38,065 nucleotides of DNA from Pelagirhabdus alkalitolerans. GTDB lineage: Bacteria > Bacillota > Bacilli > Bacillales > Amphibacillaceae. The position numbers and the translations under genes are program-made. The stretch lies in the NCBI RefSeq assembly GCF_900096905.1, contig NZ_FMYI01000013.1, forward strand, positions 1 to 38,065, in the 5' to 3' direction. The notes below the pieces were generated by a model, which made no database searches, was not told the DNA's origin, and saw only the letters and a list, made by a program, of their open reading frames with translations. Below are positions 1 to 6,880 of the stretch, piece by piece (position 1 is the first letter of the stretch; the number at the start of each line of letters is the position of its first letter).

Positions 1-560
1 GCTAACTCATGTGACTCAATAACGTCTTTCGTTGTAAAAGGACGATCTAGCCAATACATATATTTATATCGAGAATGAGATAATACAAATGCAATGAAAT
101 ATAGTTTAACTGTTCCTCCTCCATTGGATTTCTTATTTTTCGTCTGGCCGAAGTCCACTTGGACTTGTTCTCCTAATGGAGGATCAGGTATAGCCTCATA
201 TGATCTGGGCGATGCCTCTTTAGGTATGTTGTATTCTTTTCTCAGTTCTCTCACATAAGATCTAACAGTACTTTCTCCAATTTCAAAAGATGGATATTTT
301 TCAAGCAGCCAATCTTGTACTTGAGCTGCCGTCATATCTGGGTACTGCCTCAACCAGGAAAGAATTAATTCTTTATACTTATCAAGCTTCTTTTCTCTTG
401 ATTGAATAGTAACCATCCATTCTGCCATCTCCTGCGGATTTCTCTTTAAATAACGATATAACGTTGGCCTTGAAATCCCTAGCTTTTCAGCAACCCTACT
501 CTTACTAAAACCTTGTTTTAATAGTTGATCAATTTCCATATACATTTGCCACTTATCCAC
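1..560 (-). CDS. istA: IS21-family transposase IstA, N-terminal part (runs off window)
   Basis: The reading frame starts at GTG 560, eight bases after a GAGGAGG ribosome site at about 568-574, and runs open to base 1. It shows an N-terminal helix-turn-helix (KQGFSKSRVAEKLGISRPTLYRYL), then the start of the DDE integrase core with the first catalytic aspartate in QVQVDFGQ. The last residues visible are TKDVIESHELA, which is usual IstA sequence. About 187 codons are present out of the roughly 400-500 expected. IstA is the DNA-cleaving and joining transposase and works with the ATPase IstB, whose C-terminus lies at the other window end. If the window is closed into a circle the frame runs straight into the istB tail, but a matching frame has a one in three chance. 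Confidence 0.88.
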   Translation of the reverse strand, partial: MDKWQMYMEIDQLLKQGFSKSRVAEKLGISRPTLYRYLKRNPQEMAEWMVTIQSREKKLDKYKELILSWLRQYPDMTAAQVQDWLLEKYPSFEIGESTVRSYVRELRKEYNIPKEASPRSYEAIPDPPLGEQVQVDFGQTKNKKSNGGGTVKLYFIAFVLSHSRYKYMYWLDRPFTTKDVIESHEL

Positions 561-730
561 CTTTCAAACCTCCTCAAACACTTTCAGATATATAAACCTA
601 TTATATCTAGTGTCTAAGAAGAAACGTTAGTGTTTTTCTGGCTCTTTACAAAATCACCAGAAGATTTGTGGGCAAAAAGTGTTAAATCTTATCAAGCGAG
701 AACTGTTACATTTAGTTTAGCAGTTACAAC
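1..730 (-). mobile_element. IS21-family insertion sequence, right part with terminal repeat
   Basis: This is the istA side of an IS21-family element. The right boundary is put at 730, where the sequence ends GCAGTTACA. Read on the other strand, the left boundary at 37951 matches it imperfectly (about 20 of 31 positions). The base string ACTAA follows at 731-735 and also precedes the other end at 37946-37950, a 5-bp candidate target duplication. About 845 bp of the element are present across the window ends. A complete IS21 element is usually 2-2.6 kb, so the middle is either deleted or missing from the assembly. Confidence 0.8.
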
Positions 731-1063
731 TAAAACACAAGTGTTTTAGCAGTATTTATTATTATCATAATAGGATGATTTATTGGTGCAAAAATAAAAA
801 AATCACTTAAAAAGAAGTTTTATAGCTAATGAGTCAGCCTCACAGGACAACGTTAGATCGACATACATAAAGGGGAAATTTTATTAAAGTTTAATTATCT
901 CACAAGTTATAGTTTTAAGGTGCAAAAAGTTTCAACAGGAGATCATATTGTTTTTCGAGAAAAGAATATGATAGTAGATATGTATGCGAGTAGATTTGTA
1001 TACAAAAAAGAATAAAGTCTATAAAAATGCAATTCTATTATCACCCATTTAAGGATTTATTTG
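731..1063. other. Gene-free stretch after IS21 with a palindrome and Rep-type repeat motifs
   Basis: No gene was seen. An inverted repeat CTAAAACAC/GTGTTTTAG at 732-751 lies directly at the IS21 border and may be the old terminator of the ABC-transporter operon at the window's other end. At 973-1003 the motifs AGTAGATATGTA and TAGATTTGTATAC occur. Both also occur in the repeat block in front of the rep gene at 30507-30590, so this may be a second binding site for the replication protein. An open stretch at about 752-830 resembles the tail of a membrane protein but contains a stop codon. Confidence 0.5.
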
Positions 1064-1072
1064 TGGTATGAT
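1064..1072 (+). promoter_or_regulatory. Extended -10 promoter of the type I toxin mRNA
   Basis: TGGTATGAT is an extended -10 element (TGn plus TATGAT). It lies about 75 bases upstream of the toxin start, leaving room for a structured 5' leader. No clear -35 box is visible. Confidence 0.45.
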
Positions 1073-1110
1073 AAACATAATAGATTTACTACTCATGGGC
1101 GGAGCAGTAT

Positions 1111-1141
1111 CCACCTACCTTTTGAACAAGAAAGGAGGTGG
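1111..1141 (+). promoter_or_regulatory. Hairpin that sequesters the toxin ribosome-binding site
   Basis: CCACCTACCTTT at 1111-1122 can pair with AAAGGAGGTGG at 1131-1141 with one bulged A. The second arm is the Shine-Dalgarno sequence itself, so the mRNA would hide its ribosome site. This is a usual feature of type I toxin mRNAs. Confidence 0.6.
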
Positions 1142-1146
1142 TGCTG

Positions 1147-1233
1147 TTGACAATGTATGAAACATTTACGATTATTCTTGATTTGTCTCTTTTAATTGTG
1201 GCAGTACTTGCCTTAAAAGACGAAAAAAAATAA
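1147..1233 (+). CDS. Type I toxin, holin-like small hydrophobic peptide
   Basis: The short ORF encodes a peptide of 28 residues if translation starts at TTG 1147. That start lies eight bases after AGGAGG (1133-1138) and gives MTMYETFTIILDLSLLIVAV, ending LALKDEKK. GTG 1141 and ATG 1153 are in-frame alternatives. One hydrophobic membrane segment followed by a charged, lysine-rich tail is the pattern of the plasmid and prophage holin-like toxins (TxpA/BsrG/Hol_Tox type). These insert in the membrane and are silenced by an antisense RNA. A hairpin over the ribosome site, a strong hairpin immediately after the stop and a terminator further on complete the usual layout. The antisense RNA should start on the minus strand downstream, but no convincing promoter for it could be picked. 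Confidence 0.72.
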   Translation: MTMYETFTIILDLSLLIVAVLALKDEKK

Positions 1234-1266
1234 TCCGCCTATGAGTTGAGAGCTCGGCGGATTATT
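1229..1266 (+). repeat. Hairpin overlapping the toxin stop codon
   Basis: AATAATCCGCC at 1229-1239 is repeated inverted as GGCGGATTATT at 1256-1266 (11 perfect pairs, 16-base loop). It covers the toxin stop codon and probably stabilises the mRNA 3' part or is the contact region of the antisense RNA. Confidence 0.65.
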
Positions 1267-1307
1267 CTCGCTGGATGCTATCCCCCTTGAAGGGAGTAGA
1301 TCTATTT

Positions 1308-1342
1308 AAGCTGTTAGTGTTGAAGCACTAGCAGCTTTTTTA
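1308..1342 (+). terminator. Rho-independent terminator of the toxin transcript
   Basis: AAGCTGTTAGTG (1308-1319) pairs with CACTAGCAGCTT (1326-1337) with one G-U pair, and a run of T follows. It is the likely end of the toxin mRNA and lies where the antisense RNA would overlap. Confidence 0.75.
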
Positions 1343-1394
1343 TTAGTGTGTGCTAATGAAAAAGAATTTATTCATTAACGTGTTTAGAAAGTAA

Positions 1395-1477
1395 ACATCT
1401 ATACTGTAAGTATAGCTAATAAAACATAATTAATCAATAATTGTAATGCAATTTAAGGATATTTTAAATGTATATGC
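1395..1477. other. AT-rich spacer with small palindrome
   Basis: CTATAC/GTATAG form a 6-bp inverted repeat around TGTAA at about 1399-1415. Nothing else is recognisable before the recombinase gene that ends at 1478. Confidence 0.25.
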
Positions 1478-2620
1478 TTAAATGTATTTTTGAAGTGTGT
1501 TCTGCCATCTGACTTTGTCTAATTCTTCTTTCTCTATTTCCTTCGGTAAATAAATCATCGTCGTTTGAATCGATTCGTGGCCAAGTGCACGCATAATCGT
1601 ATAAACATCTGCGCCATCTTTGTACGAAAGAATGGCAAAAGCGTGTCTGAACGTGTGTGGTGTTATGACTTTCTCTTTTACAAATGGCATTGGTAGTCGT
1701 TTCAACGCTTTAGATAAGTATTGCGACAAGTAATTATTTGTATATGGATGCCCTTTTGATGTTAAAATGACGGATTCATCGCCATTAGCATGCGCAATCG
1801 GACTATGTCCTCGACTGATTCGAAAACGATTTAAACTATTGTATGTTTTCTCGTTTAACGGCACTAAACGTTTCTTATTCCCTTTCCCATGCACTCTAAT
1901 AAAATACTGCTCTCGATCCTCATCATATTCAATATCACGTATACGAACTCTGCATAATTCACTATTTCTCATGCCGGTTGTGACTAATGCGTGTATGAGC
2001 GCAAACAAAACAGGGTGATCAATCTCTTCCGAGAAAAAATCCAAGAGTTGCAGCACTTCTCGTGTTGTTAAGTCGCGATTGGGACGTTCATCTTTAGAAA
2101 CCGTCGATACCTTCATATAGCGTGTCAGATCTTCATCTATATAGCCACTCGTATATAAAAAGGAAAGGAAATATTTAATGATTGCATCTTTTCGTGAGAT
2201 TGTAGAAGGGGAATAAGGCGATTTTCTTCCTAATAAGTAAGGATACTTATGCACGAACCAATATTGATACTTTTCTAGGTGCGATGGTTTCAATTGTTTG
2301 AAAATCGATTCACTTTCCATATTGTTAAATTGAATGCCGATATCATCCTGATACGAAATCAGATTTTTAATGAACGCATATAATTCACGTTCATACATTT
2401 GAAGTGTTTGCTGCGTTCGTCCTTTTTCGACATCAATGTTTTGTTCGTCTTGCAGATAATACGCAAGCATATCAAAATCATTGAAATAATAAAACGGTGG
2501 TTTCGATTCATCTTCGGCAAGATGTCTTTTTTGCACGAGTGATTGATAACTTGGTTTCTGTATTTGTTGTGCAACATCTAAAAATGTTTCATTAGGATAT
2601 CGGCTTACTTCTTTTTCCAT
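1478..2620 (-). CDS. Tyrosine recombinase / integrase
   Basis: The 380-residue protein belongs to the phage-integrase/XerC-D family, which cuts and rejoins DNA through a tyrosine intermediate. The catalytic set is complete: Arg218 in TTGMRNSEL, Lys246 or Lys249 in HGKGNKK, His322 and Arg325 in PHTFRHAF, His348 in LGHES, and the nucleophile Tyr357 in TTMIYLPKE. Residues about 45-165 form the N-terminal SAM-like DNA-binding part. On a plasmid the likely job is resolving multimers or mediating integration of a segment. No excisionase or attachment site is evident next to it, so the partner site is unknown. The gene points towards the type I toxin module and is separately transcribed from mazEF. 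Confidence 0.9.
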   Translation of the reverse strand: MEKEVSRYPNETFLDVAQQIQKPSYQSLVQKRHLAEDESKPPFYYFNDFDMLAYYLQDEQNIDVEKGRTQQTLQMYERELYAFIKNLISYQDDIGIQFNNMESESIFKQLKPSHLEKYQYWFVHKYPYLLGRKSPYSPSTISRKDAIIKYFLSFLYTSGYIDEDLTRYMKVSTVSKDERPNRDLTTREVLQLLDFFSEEIDHPVLFALIHALVTTGMRNSELCRVRIRDIEYDEDREQYFIRVHGKGNKKRLVPLNEKTYNSLNRFRISRGHSPIAHANGDESVILTSKGHPYTNNYLSQYLSKALKRLPMPFVKEKVITPHTFRHAFAILSYKDGADVYTIMRALGHESIQTTMIYLPKEIEKEELDKVRWQNTLQKYI

Positions 2621-2950
2621 ATCATCACCTCACGACCAAATTTAAGTAAAAGAGACAGATAACATCACTTATTTTATAATTATCGTTTACTTATAATTAA
2701 ATTAATATTAACACATCATTCTTTATACATAAAGTAATCAAAACTTAAAAAATACTACATTTTTTAATGGTTGATATATCTATATATAATTAGAATAACA
2801 TTTAATTATATATATAATTACACATTAAGTGTGATGAACGAAAAGTAACCATTATCTTGTATTTTTTAACAAAAGAACAAATAAGTATATACAATGTATA
2901 TACTTTGTGCTACAATAGAATTGTAAGATATTTGAAGGGGGTTTATCCTT
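2621..2950. other. Intergenic region with mazEF promoter and operator
   Basis: Very AT-rich spacer between the divergent recombinase and mazE genes. It contains TATATA-rich inverted repeats around 2777-2820 and the operator listed separately. An extended -10 (TGCTACAAT, about 2908-2916) directly follows the operator and probably serves mazE. Confidence 0.45.
2883..2905. promoter_or_regulatory. Operator palindrome upstream of mazEF
   Basis: Two perfect 11-bp arms, AAGTATATACA and TGTATATACTT, sit around one central A and overlap the probable mazE promoter. MazE-type antitoxins repress their own operon, so this is the likely binding site of MazE or the MazEF complex. The arm resembles the core of the palindromes in front of the AbiEi-like gene (5991 and 6101). 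Confidence 0.65.
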
Positions 2951-3190
2951 ATGAATACCGAAGTTAAAAAGTGGGGGAATAGTTTAGCAATACGTATTCC
3001 ACAACAAATAGCAAAAGAACTAAATATTGACATCGGAACTGAAATTGATATGACACTTCATGATGATGAACTCACTATCAAAGTGAAACAACAAGATGAA
3101 ACATTAGAAGATTTAATTGCTCAAATAACAACCGAAAACCAACATGATCCCGTAGATTTTGGTCAGCCTTCAGGACGTGAAACGATATGA
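2951..3190 (+). CDS. mazE: MazE-type antitoxin (AbrB/SpoVT fold)
   Basis: The protein has 79 residues. Residues 1-50 are the swapped-hairpin AbrB DNA-binding fold (KKWGNSLAIRIPQQIAKELNI), and an acidic, flexible C-terminus (about 52-79, DETLEDLIAQI, ending GRETI) is the part that usually wraps MazF. A GAAGGGGG site precedes the ATG. The last four bases overlap the mazF start (ATGA at 3187-3190), which indicates translational coupling. It should neutralise the MazF neighbour and repress the promoter through the palindrome at 2883. A close relative without a toxin partner lies at 16418-16657. Confidence 0.93.
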   Translation: MNTEVKKWGNSLAIRIPQQIAKELNIDIGTEIDMTLHDDELTIKVKQQDETLEDLIAQITTENQHDPVDFGQPSGRETI

Positions 3191-3522
3191 CGAGTACAAT
3201 CAATCAAGGTGACTTAGTTTATATCACTTTTGATTCACAGTCGGAGAATGAGAAAAGACCTTGTATTGTCCTATCTCCTAAATTATTTAATCAACATACG
3301 TATTTTGTGGCTGTCTGTCCCATAACGACCCAAAAGAAAAACTATCCGTTTGAAGTTGAGCTGCCCGAAGGTTTAAATGTTAACGGTGTTATCTTAACAG
3401 ATCAAATTAAGAGTATTGATAAGAAAACATGTGTTTTAAAGGTTTTTGATACGGCTCCCGATAGCGTTATTAATGAATGTTTAGATAAGATTTATGCCTT
3501 TTTGCCTAAAAGGGAAATATGA
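3187..3522 (+). CDS. mazF: MazF-type mRNA interferase toxin (PemK/MazF)
   Basis: The 111-residue protein has the family marks in order: QGDLVYITF at residues 7-15, the RPCIVLS strand, the AVCPIT core motif, and the VILTDQIKSID segment. It is of usual MazF length, so it should be an active sequence-specific endoribonuclease that cuts mRNA when MazE is lost, keeping the plasmid in the population. It overlaps mazE by 4 bp. A small gene follows 17 bases later and may share the transcript. Confidence 0.94.
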   Translation: MTSTINQGDLVYITFDSQSENEKRPCIVLSPKLFNQHTYFVAVCPITTQKKNYPFEVELPEGLNVNGVILTDQIKSIDKKTCVLKVFDTAPDSVINECLDKIYAFLPKREI

Positions 3523-3539
3523 AAAGGATGTGAAGTTAA

Positions 3540-3710
3540 ATGGATAATAAACAAGCGCTAGGTTATTTGTTGTTGGCTTGTAAAGAACTAGGTTTAACGA
3601 AAGAAGAAGTCCATAAGTTGCGTCGTGAAATGTATGTTCAGTTTGACTTAAAAGATCCAGAAGAAGCCGAAAAATTCGGTCATGAATGGTACTATCATTT
3701 ACCAGATTGA
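3540..3710 (+). CDS. Small conserved-looking protein after mazF, unknown function
   Basis: The ORF encodes 56 residues starting MDNKQALGYLLLACKEL and ending GHEWYYHLPD. An AAGGATG site precedes the ATG. The predicted product is helical and acidic with no membrane segment or cysteine. Its codon use looks like that of a real gene, and it directly follows mazF (17-base gap), so it may belong to the same operon. I do not recognise a family with certainty and assign no function. Confidence 0.6.
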   Translation: MDNKQALGYLLLACKELGLTKEEVHKLRREMYVQFDLKDPEEAEKFGHEWYYHLPD

Positions 3711-3804
3711 ACACGTACATAGTAATTAAGCAACCTAAAGTAATAGCGCCTTTTAGATAACTCGTAAAATTGTTATATAATAAAGTCATAGAGAAATAAA
3801 AAAA

Positions 3805-3828
3805 CCTCGTCTATTTAAATAGACGAGG
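3805..3828 (-). terminator. Perfect hairpin, probable terminator
   Basis: CCTCGTCTATTT is followed directly by its exact inverse AAATAGACGAGG. The T-rich flank lies on the minus-strand side (TTTTTTTATTT after the stem), so it fits leftward termination best. It may also stop the rightward mazEF transcript less efficiently. Confidence 0.55.
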
Positions 3829-4180
3829 AAAAATAAAATTAAAAGAGAAATCAGAAAAGCAAAACGTTTTACTTTTCTGCTCAAGTCAAATGACAGAGAA
3901 TAGAATAGATCGATATCTCTGAAAGACATGTTTTTATTTTATCATGGTTACATTTATTTAGACTAGTTTGTTAAAGAAATTTATATTGAAGTAAATAGTA
4001 GAAAGTAGATATCCGCATGAAAAATCTAAAAAAGGGTCAGTTACGATCTTAATACATATAAAAAGCATTAAACGATCCAATATGTAAGGTTACCATTATT
4101 AATTATTAATCTAATATGTATTAACGTTATAGATGACTGAATTTGATAGTAAATATTAAAATGATAGATATGCTAGGGGG
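3829..4180. other. Gene-free stretch with a long inverted repeat
   Basis: No gene was seen. CAGAAAAG at 3852-3859 and CTTTTCTG at 3872-3879 enclose a second inner palindrome AAAACGTTTT, making a 28-bp inverted repeat. AGAGA/TCTCT arms lie around 3893-3922, then a T-rich run. It could be a structured leader or a small RNA, or a terminator pair; nothing decides this. The rest is AT-rich spacer ahead of the AbiEii-like gene. Confidence 0.35.
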
Positions 4181-5104
4181 ATGAATGGATTGAATGAATT
4201 TTTAAATGAAATAAGAGAATTAACTATATTATCTTTGTTTTCTGATGATGAATTAATGGATATTTTGGTCTTAAAGGGAGGTAATGCTCTGGAATTATCA
4301 TATGAATTAAATTCTCGTGCTTCTATGGACATAGATGTTTCTATGAGTAAGGACTTTTCTGATTTTGGACTCACAGTTAAAGATGTTGAAGAAAAATTAG
4401 AATATCAGCTGAATCAAATTTTTTCAGAAAAAGACTACACAGTTTTTGATATTAAACTAGAAGAAAGACCTAAACAAAAAAGAACAGTGGATGATTTGAA
4501 TTGGGGCGGTTATGTAGTTAAGTTTAAAGTGATTGATTCCTCAAAGTATGAGCATATTGGAGAAGATAATATAGATAAGTTAAGAAGATCATCACTGTCT
4601 GTTACCGAAACGGACAAAAAAGTTGTTCAAGTAGATATTAGTAAGTATGAATTCACACAACCTAGTGAGGAGAGGGAATTTCATGACTACATAATAAAAG
4701 TATATTCTCCGAGAATGATTATTTTTGAAAAGCTAAGAGCTATATGTCAGCAAATGACTGAATATACCGACATTGTTAAGACGTCTCAATCTCCTAGACC
4801 TAGGGATTTTTATGATATTTATACTGTGAAAGAAAACTTAGAGCCGAGCTTAAATTTGAATGATTCTGACAATCAACAAATGGTTAAAGATTTTTTTAAA
4901 ATTAAAAAAGTACCTCTTCATTTGATTGAAAAAATAAAAGACCCCTTGGTTCGTGATTTTCACGAATCGGGGTTCGCAAGTTTAAAAGATACGGTTATAG
5001 ATAATGATAATTTGATGCCCTTTGAATTTTATTATGATTATGTCGTTCAACTAGTTGATGAACTTAAACCAGTATGGAGCTATGCATCAAACTCTTCTGG
5101 GTAG
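4181..5104 (+). CDS. AbiEii/AbiGii-type toxin, nucleotidyltransferase
   Basis: The 307-residue protein has the nucleotidyltransferase signature of the AbiEii/AbiGii family (type IV toxin-antitoxin / abortive infection). LKGGNAL at residues 31-37 is the glycine motif. Asp50 and Asp52 in SMDIDVS are the metal-binding acidic pair. K184 (IIFEKLRAI) and PRDFYDIY at 207-214 are the later conserved motifs. Known members modify nucleic acid (tRNA in a related family) with nucleotides and stop growth. ATG 4181 touches the AGGGGG ribosome site directly, so TTG 4190, nine bases away, may be the true start (MNEFLNEIREL). The gene runs head-on into the antitoxin-like gene and overlaps it by 25 bp, instead of following it in an operon. 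Confidence 0.86.
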   Translation: MNGLNEFLNEIRELTILSLFSDDELMDILVLKGGNALELSYELNSRASMDIDVSMSKDFSDFGLTVKDVEEKLEYQLNQIFSEKDYTVFDIKLEERPKQKRTVDDLNWGGYVVKFKVIDSSKYEHIGEDNIDKLRRSSLSVTETDKKVVQVDISKYEFTQPSEEREFHDYIIKVYSPRMIIFEKLRAICQQMTEYTDIVKTSQSPRPRDFYDIYTVKENLEPSLNLNDSDNQQMVKDFFKIKKVPLHLIEKIKDPLVRDFHESGFASLKDTVIDNDNLMPFEFYYDYVVQLVDELKPVWSYASNSSG

Positions 5105-5970
5105 TACAAATTCCATCTATCCGAAAAGCTCATGTTTTTCATGTTATGGCGCAAATAAAAATGATAGTTTATAGGGAATCGTTCCATGAGCTTTACAGCG
5201 GTATCTTTAAATCCAGCCCTTTCTAAATAAAAACCTATAACTTGATGATACGGATATATATACTGAATTTTTTTTAAGTAGGAGTAGATTTTGTTTACAG
5301 AAGCTACTCCCTTTGCGTTTTTATACATATTCAACACCTCAAACGATCCACCAGCATAATGAGGTCGAACAGCTATATCTATGAGCGTTTTTTCAATATT
5401 TGTTACTGGATTGTCACCTAATTCAGTGACCCCCAAATTGTTAGTGAATTTACTGTTAAGCAGGACGATCTGTTGGCCATCAAAATAGGATATATTTTGG
5501 GATGCGCGTGCCTCTTTTGAAAAGGCTCTATCTATATTATCTTGTTTTAACTGGCTTATTTCACTATTTTTAGGAGTTAGCTCTTTATTAAAGTAAATGG
5601 TTTTAACAATGTTTTGTGTTAACCCATGTAGAAATGCAGCTGTGTTGTGAGAGAAATAACCATTGTCATAAAGAGATCGAACAACTGTAAGCGCATCAAT
5701 ATCTGAATGAGTTTGGTTATAAACATATCTCTTAAAGGTTCCCTTCGGAAAGTCTAGAGTAATACTTCTTGTAATGATGTTTTGCTTAGATAAAAAAGAT
5801 AGAAAATCATCCATCTTCGTTGAACGGGGCAACTTCCAATCATTCCTGTTATTTTCGAAGATTCTATAGAGGTCTTTTTCGGTGAATAATATCTTTTGAT
5901 GATTTTCTAATACGTGCTTTATTTCATTTTTATACAATCCCATAATTTGAAAGCGATTCAACCTAGGCAT
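5080..5970 (-). CDS. AbiEi-like antitoxin / transcriptional repressor
   Basis: The protein has 296 residues from ATG 5970, which has AAAGGTGATG six bases before it; a GTG at 5979 is also in frame. Residues about 25-75 form a winged-helix-like N-terminus (LFTEKDLYRIFENNR). The middle carries the AbiEi marks HNTAAFLHGL and NPVTNIEKTLIDIAVRPHYAGGSFEVL. AbiEi proteins repress the pair's promoter and counter AbiEii. A 28-bp perfect palindrome overlaps the promoter 21 bases upstream, as expected for autoregulation. The unusual point is orientation: this gene converges on the toxin with overlapping 3' ends, so the two cannot be on one mRNA. Confidence 0.83.
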   Translation of the reverse strand: MPRLNRFQIMGLYKNEIKHVLENHQKILFTEKDLYRIFENNRNDWKLPRSTKMDDFLSFLSKQNIITRSITLDFPKGTFKRYVYNQTHSDIDALTVVRSLYDNGYFSHNTAAFLHGLTQNIVKTIYFNKELTPKNSEISQLKQDNIDRAFSKEARASQNISYFDGQQIVLLNSKFTNNLGVTELGDNPVTNIEKTLIDIAVRPHYAGGSFEVLNMYKNAKGVASVNKIYSYLKKIQYIYPYHQVIGFYLERAGFKDTAVKLMERFPINYHFYLRHNMKNMSFSDRWNLYYPEEFDA

Positions 5971-5990
5971 TTTCATCACCTTTCATCAAG

Positions 5991-6018
5991 TACAATAGAG
6001 TATATATACTCTATTGTA
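5991..6018. promoter_or_regulatory. 28-bp perfect palindrome over the antitoxin promoter
   Basis: The left half is TACAATAGAGTATA and the right half is its exact inverse. On the minus strand the first six bases (TACAAT) are also the -10 box, with TTGATT 17 bases upstream as the -35 box (about 6036-6041). A protein bound here would block the AbiEi-like gene directly, the normal autorepression scheme for this family. Confidence 0.72.
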
Positions 6019-6100
6019 TCATAAAAACACAAAAAAATCAAATTTAACGTTACGATCAGTGTAATATTAATAATTTAGTATAAAAACATTAATATTACAA

Positions 6101-6128
6101 CATAATAAAGTATATATACTTTATTATG
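6101..6128. promoter_or_regulatory. Second 28-bp perfect palindrome, same core
   Basis: The left half is CATAATAAAGTATA followed by its exact inverse. It shares the core AGTATATATACT with the site at 5991 and lies 110 bp from it, start to start, about ten and a half helical turns. Two such operators could allow looping by a dimeric repressor. Confidence 0.65.
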
Positions 6129-6322
6129 ATGGTAATAATGTTTAATGTCAAGTGCCAAATATACTGTATTTAAAAATATAAGATTTTTTAAAAATGTAGA
6201 TCGATACTGAATCAAACAATAGTAAATACTAGTAGGCTAATTTAAAAAGTAGGGTGTTTGTACTTCTAATGGATCTAAAAAACATAAACCGAATATATTG
6301 GTTTATGTTTTTTAGATTGCGT
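6129..6322 (-). terminator. Intergenic spacer ending in a strong terminator hairpin
   Basis: The inverted repeat ATCTAAAAAACATAAACC (6273-6290) and its exact inverse (6300-6317) form an 18-bp stem with a 9-base loop. It lies just after the stop codon (6323) of the leftward zinc-ribbon gene and is its probable terminator. The rest of the spacer shows no gene. Confidence 0.65.
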
Positions 6323-6820
6323 TTAATTAAAATGTTGCATAAGTTGATCCATTGGTTGATCTAATTGTGATGATTCTAGCCGAACAATCCAATCGAACCG
6401 ACGGTAATCCTTAGCATATCGTTGCATTAACTCAATATCTTCTTGTGTAGGCAACGTATCGTTGCCCCCTTTGTGACCGTGTTTTTGATGAACCTCATCT
6501 TCTAGCTGCTTAGGTGATTTATCAACGCGAACTGAAACATCGAATTTTTCGTTAACAAACCTTATGTACATTTCTTGAATTTCTGTATGATAGGGTTTGT
6601 CATCGAATGTATTGGCATAATCATAAATCATTGGTGTTATGAAAAATGTGTTCTCACATATTGGACAATAGAAGTCATCATGAAAAAGTTGATCGAGGTG
6701 TTGATTATAATAAGCAGTTAGAAACATAATGTGAGAGGGCATTTGAATAAATCCGCCTGTAATCTCATATCGATCTTTACATTGTCGACAACCGAGTATA
6801 AGGCGAGCATCTTCTTTCAT
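6323..6820 (-). CDS. Zinc-ribbon protein of unknown function
   Basis: The protein has 165 residues from ATG 6820, which follows AAAAGGAG by seven bases; an upstream in-frame extension to 6880 lacks a ribosome site. Two cysteine pairs, GCRQC at residues 10-14 and YCPIC about 50 residues later, are spaced like a zinc ribbon, which usually binds nucleic acid or protein. The C-terminal half is charged and helical, with a His/Lys-rich stretch QKHGHKGG near residue 115. There is no membrane segment. The gene stands alone with its own terminator. I do not recognise the family; a nucleic-acid-binding role is only suggested by the zinc ribbon. Confidence 0.65.
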   Translation of the reverse strand: MKEDARLILGCRQCKDRYEITGGFIQMPSHIMFLTAYYNQHLDQLFHDDFYCPICENTFFITPMIYDYANTFDDKPYHTEIQEMYIRFVNEKFDVSVRVDKSPKQLEDEVHQKHGHKGGNDTLPTQEDIELMQRYAKDYRRFDWIVRLESSQLDQPMDQLMQHFN

Positions 6821-6880
6821 GTGAGAACTCCTTTTCAAACGTGTTACCCTTATTCTAAGAAAAATATAGTTAAATAACAA

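Noticed and set aside
1..560. A true IstA-IstB fusion protein across the circle junction
   Set aside because: The frames do match when ends are joined, but chance gives this in one of three cases and most of both proteins would be absent; a missing repeat in the assembly is simpler.
752..835. C-terminal remnant of a membrane protein of the ABC cluster, split by IS21
   Set aside because: The frame contains a stop codon and the last ABC gene already ends at the IS border, so the link is not supported.
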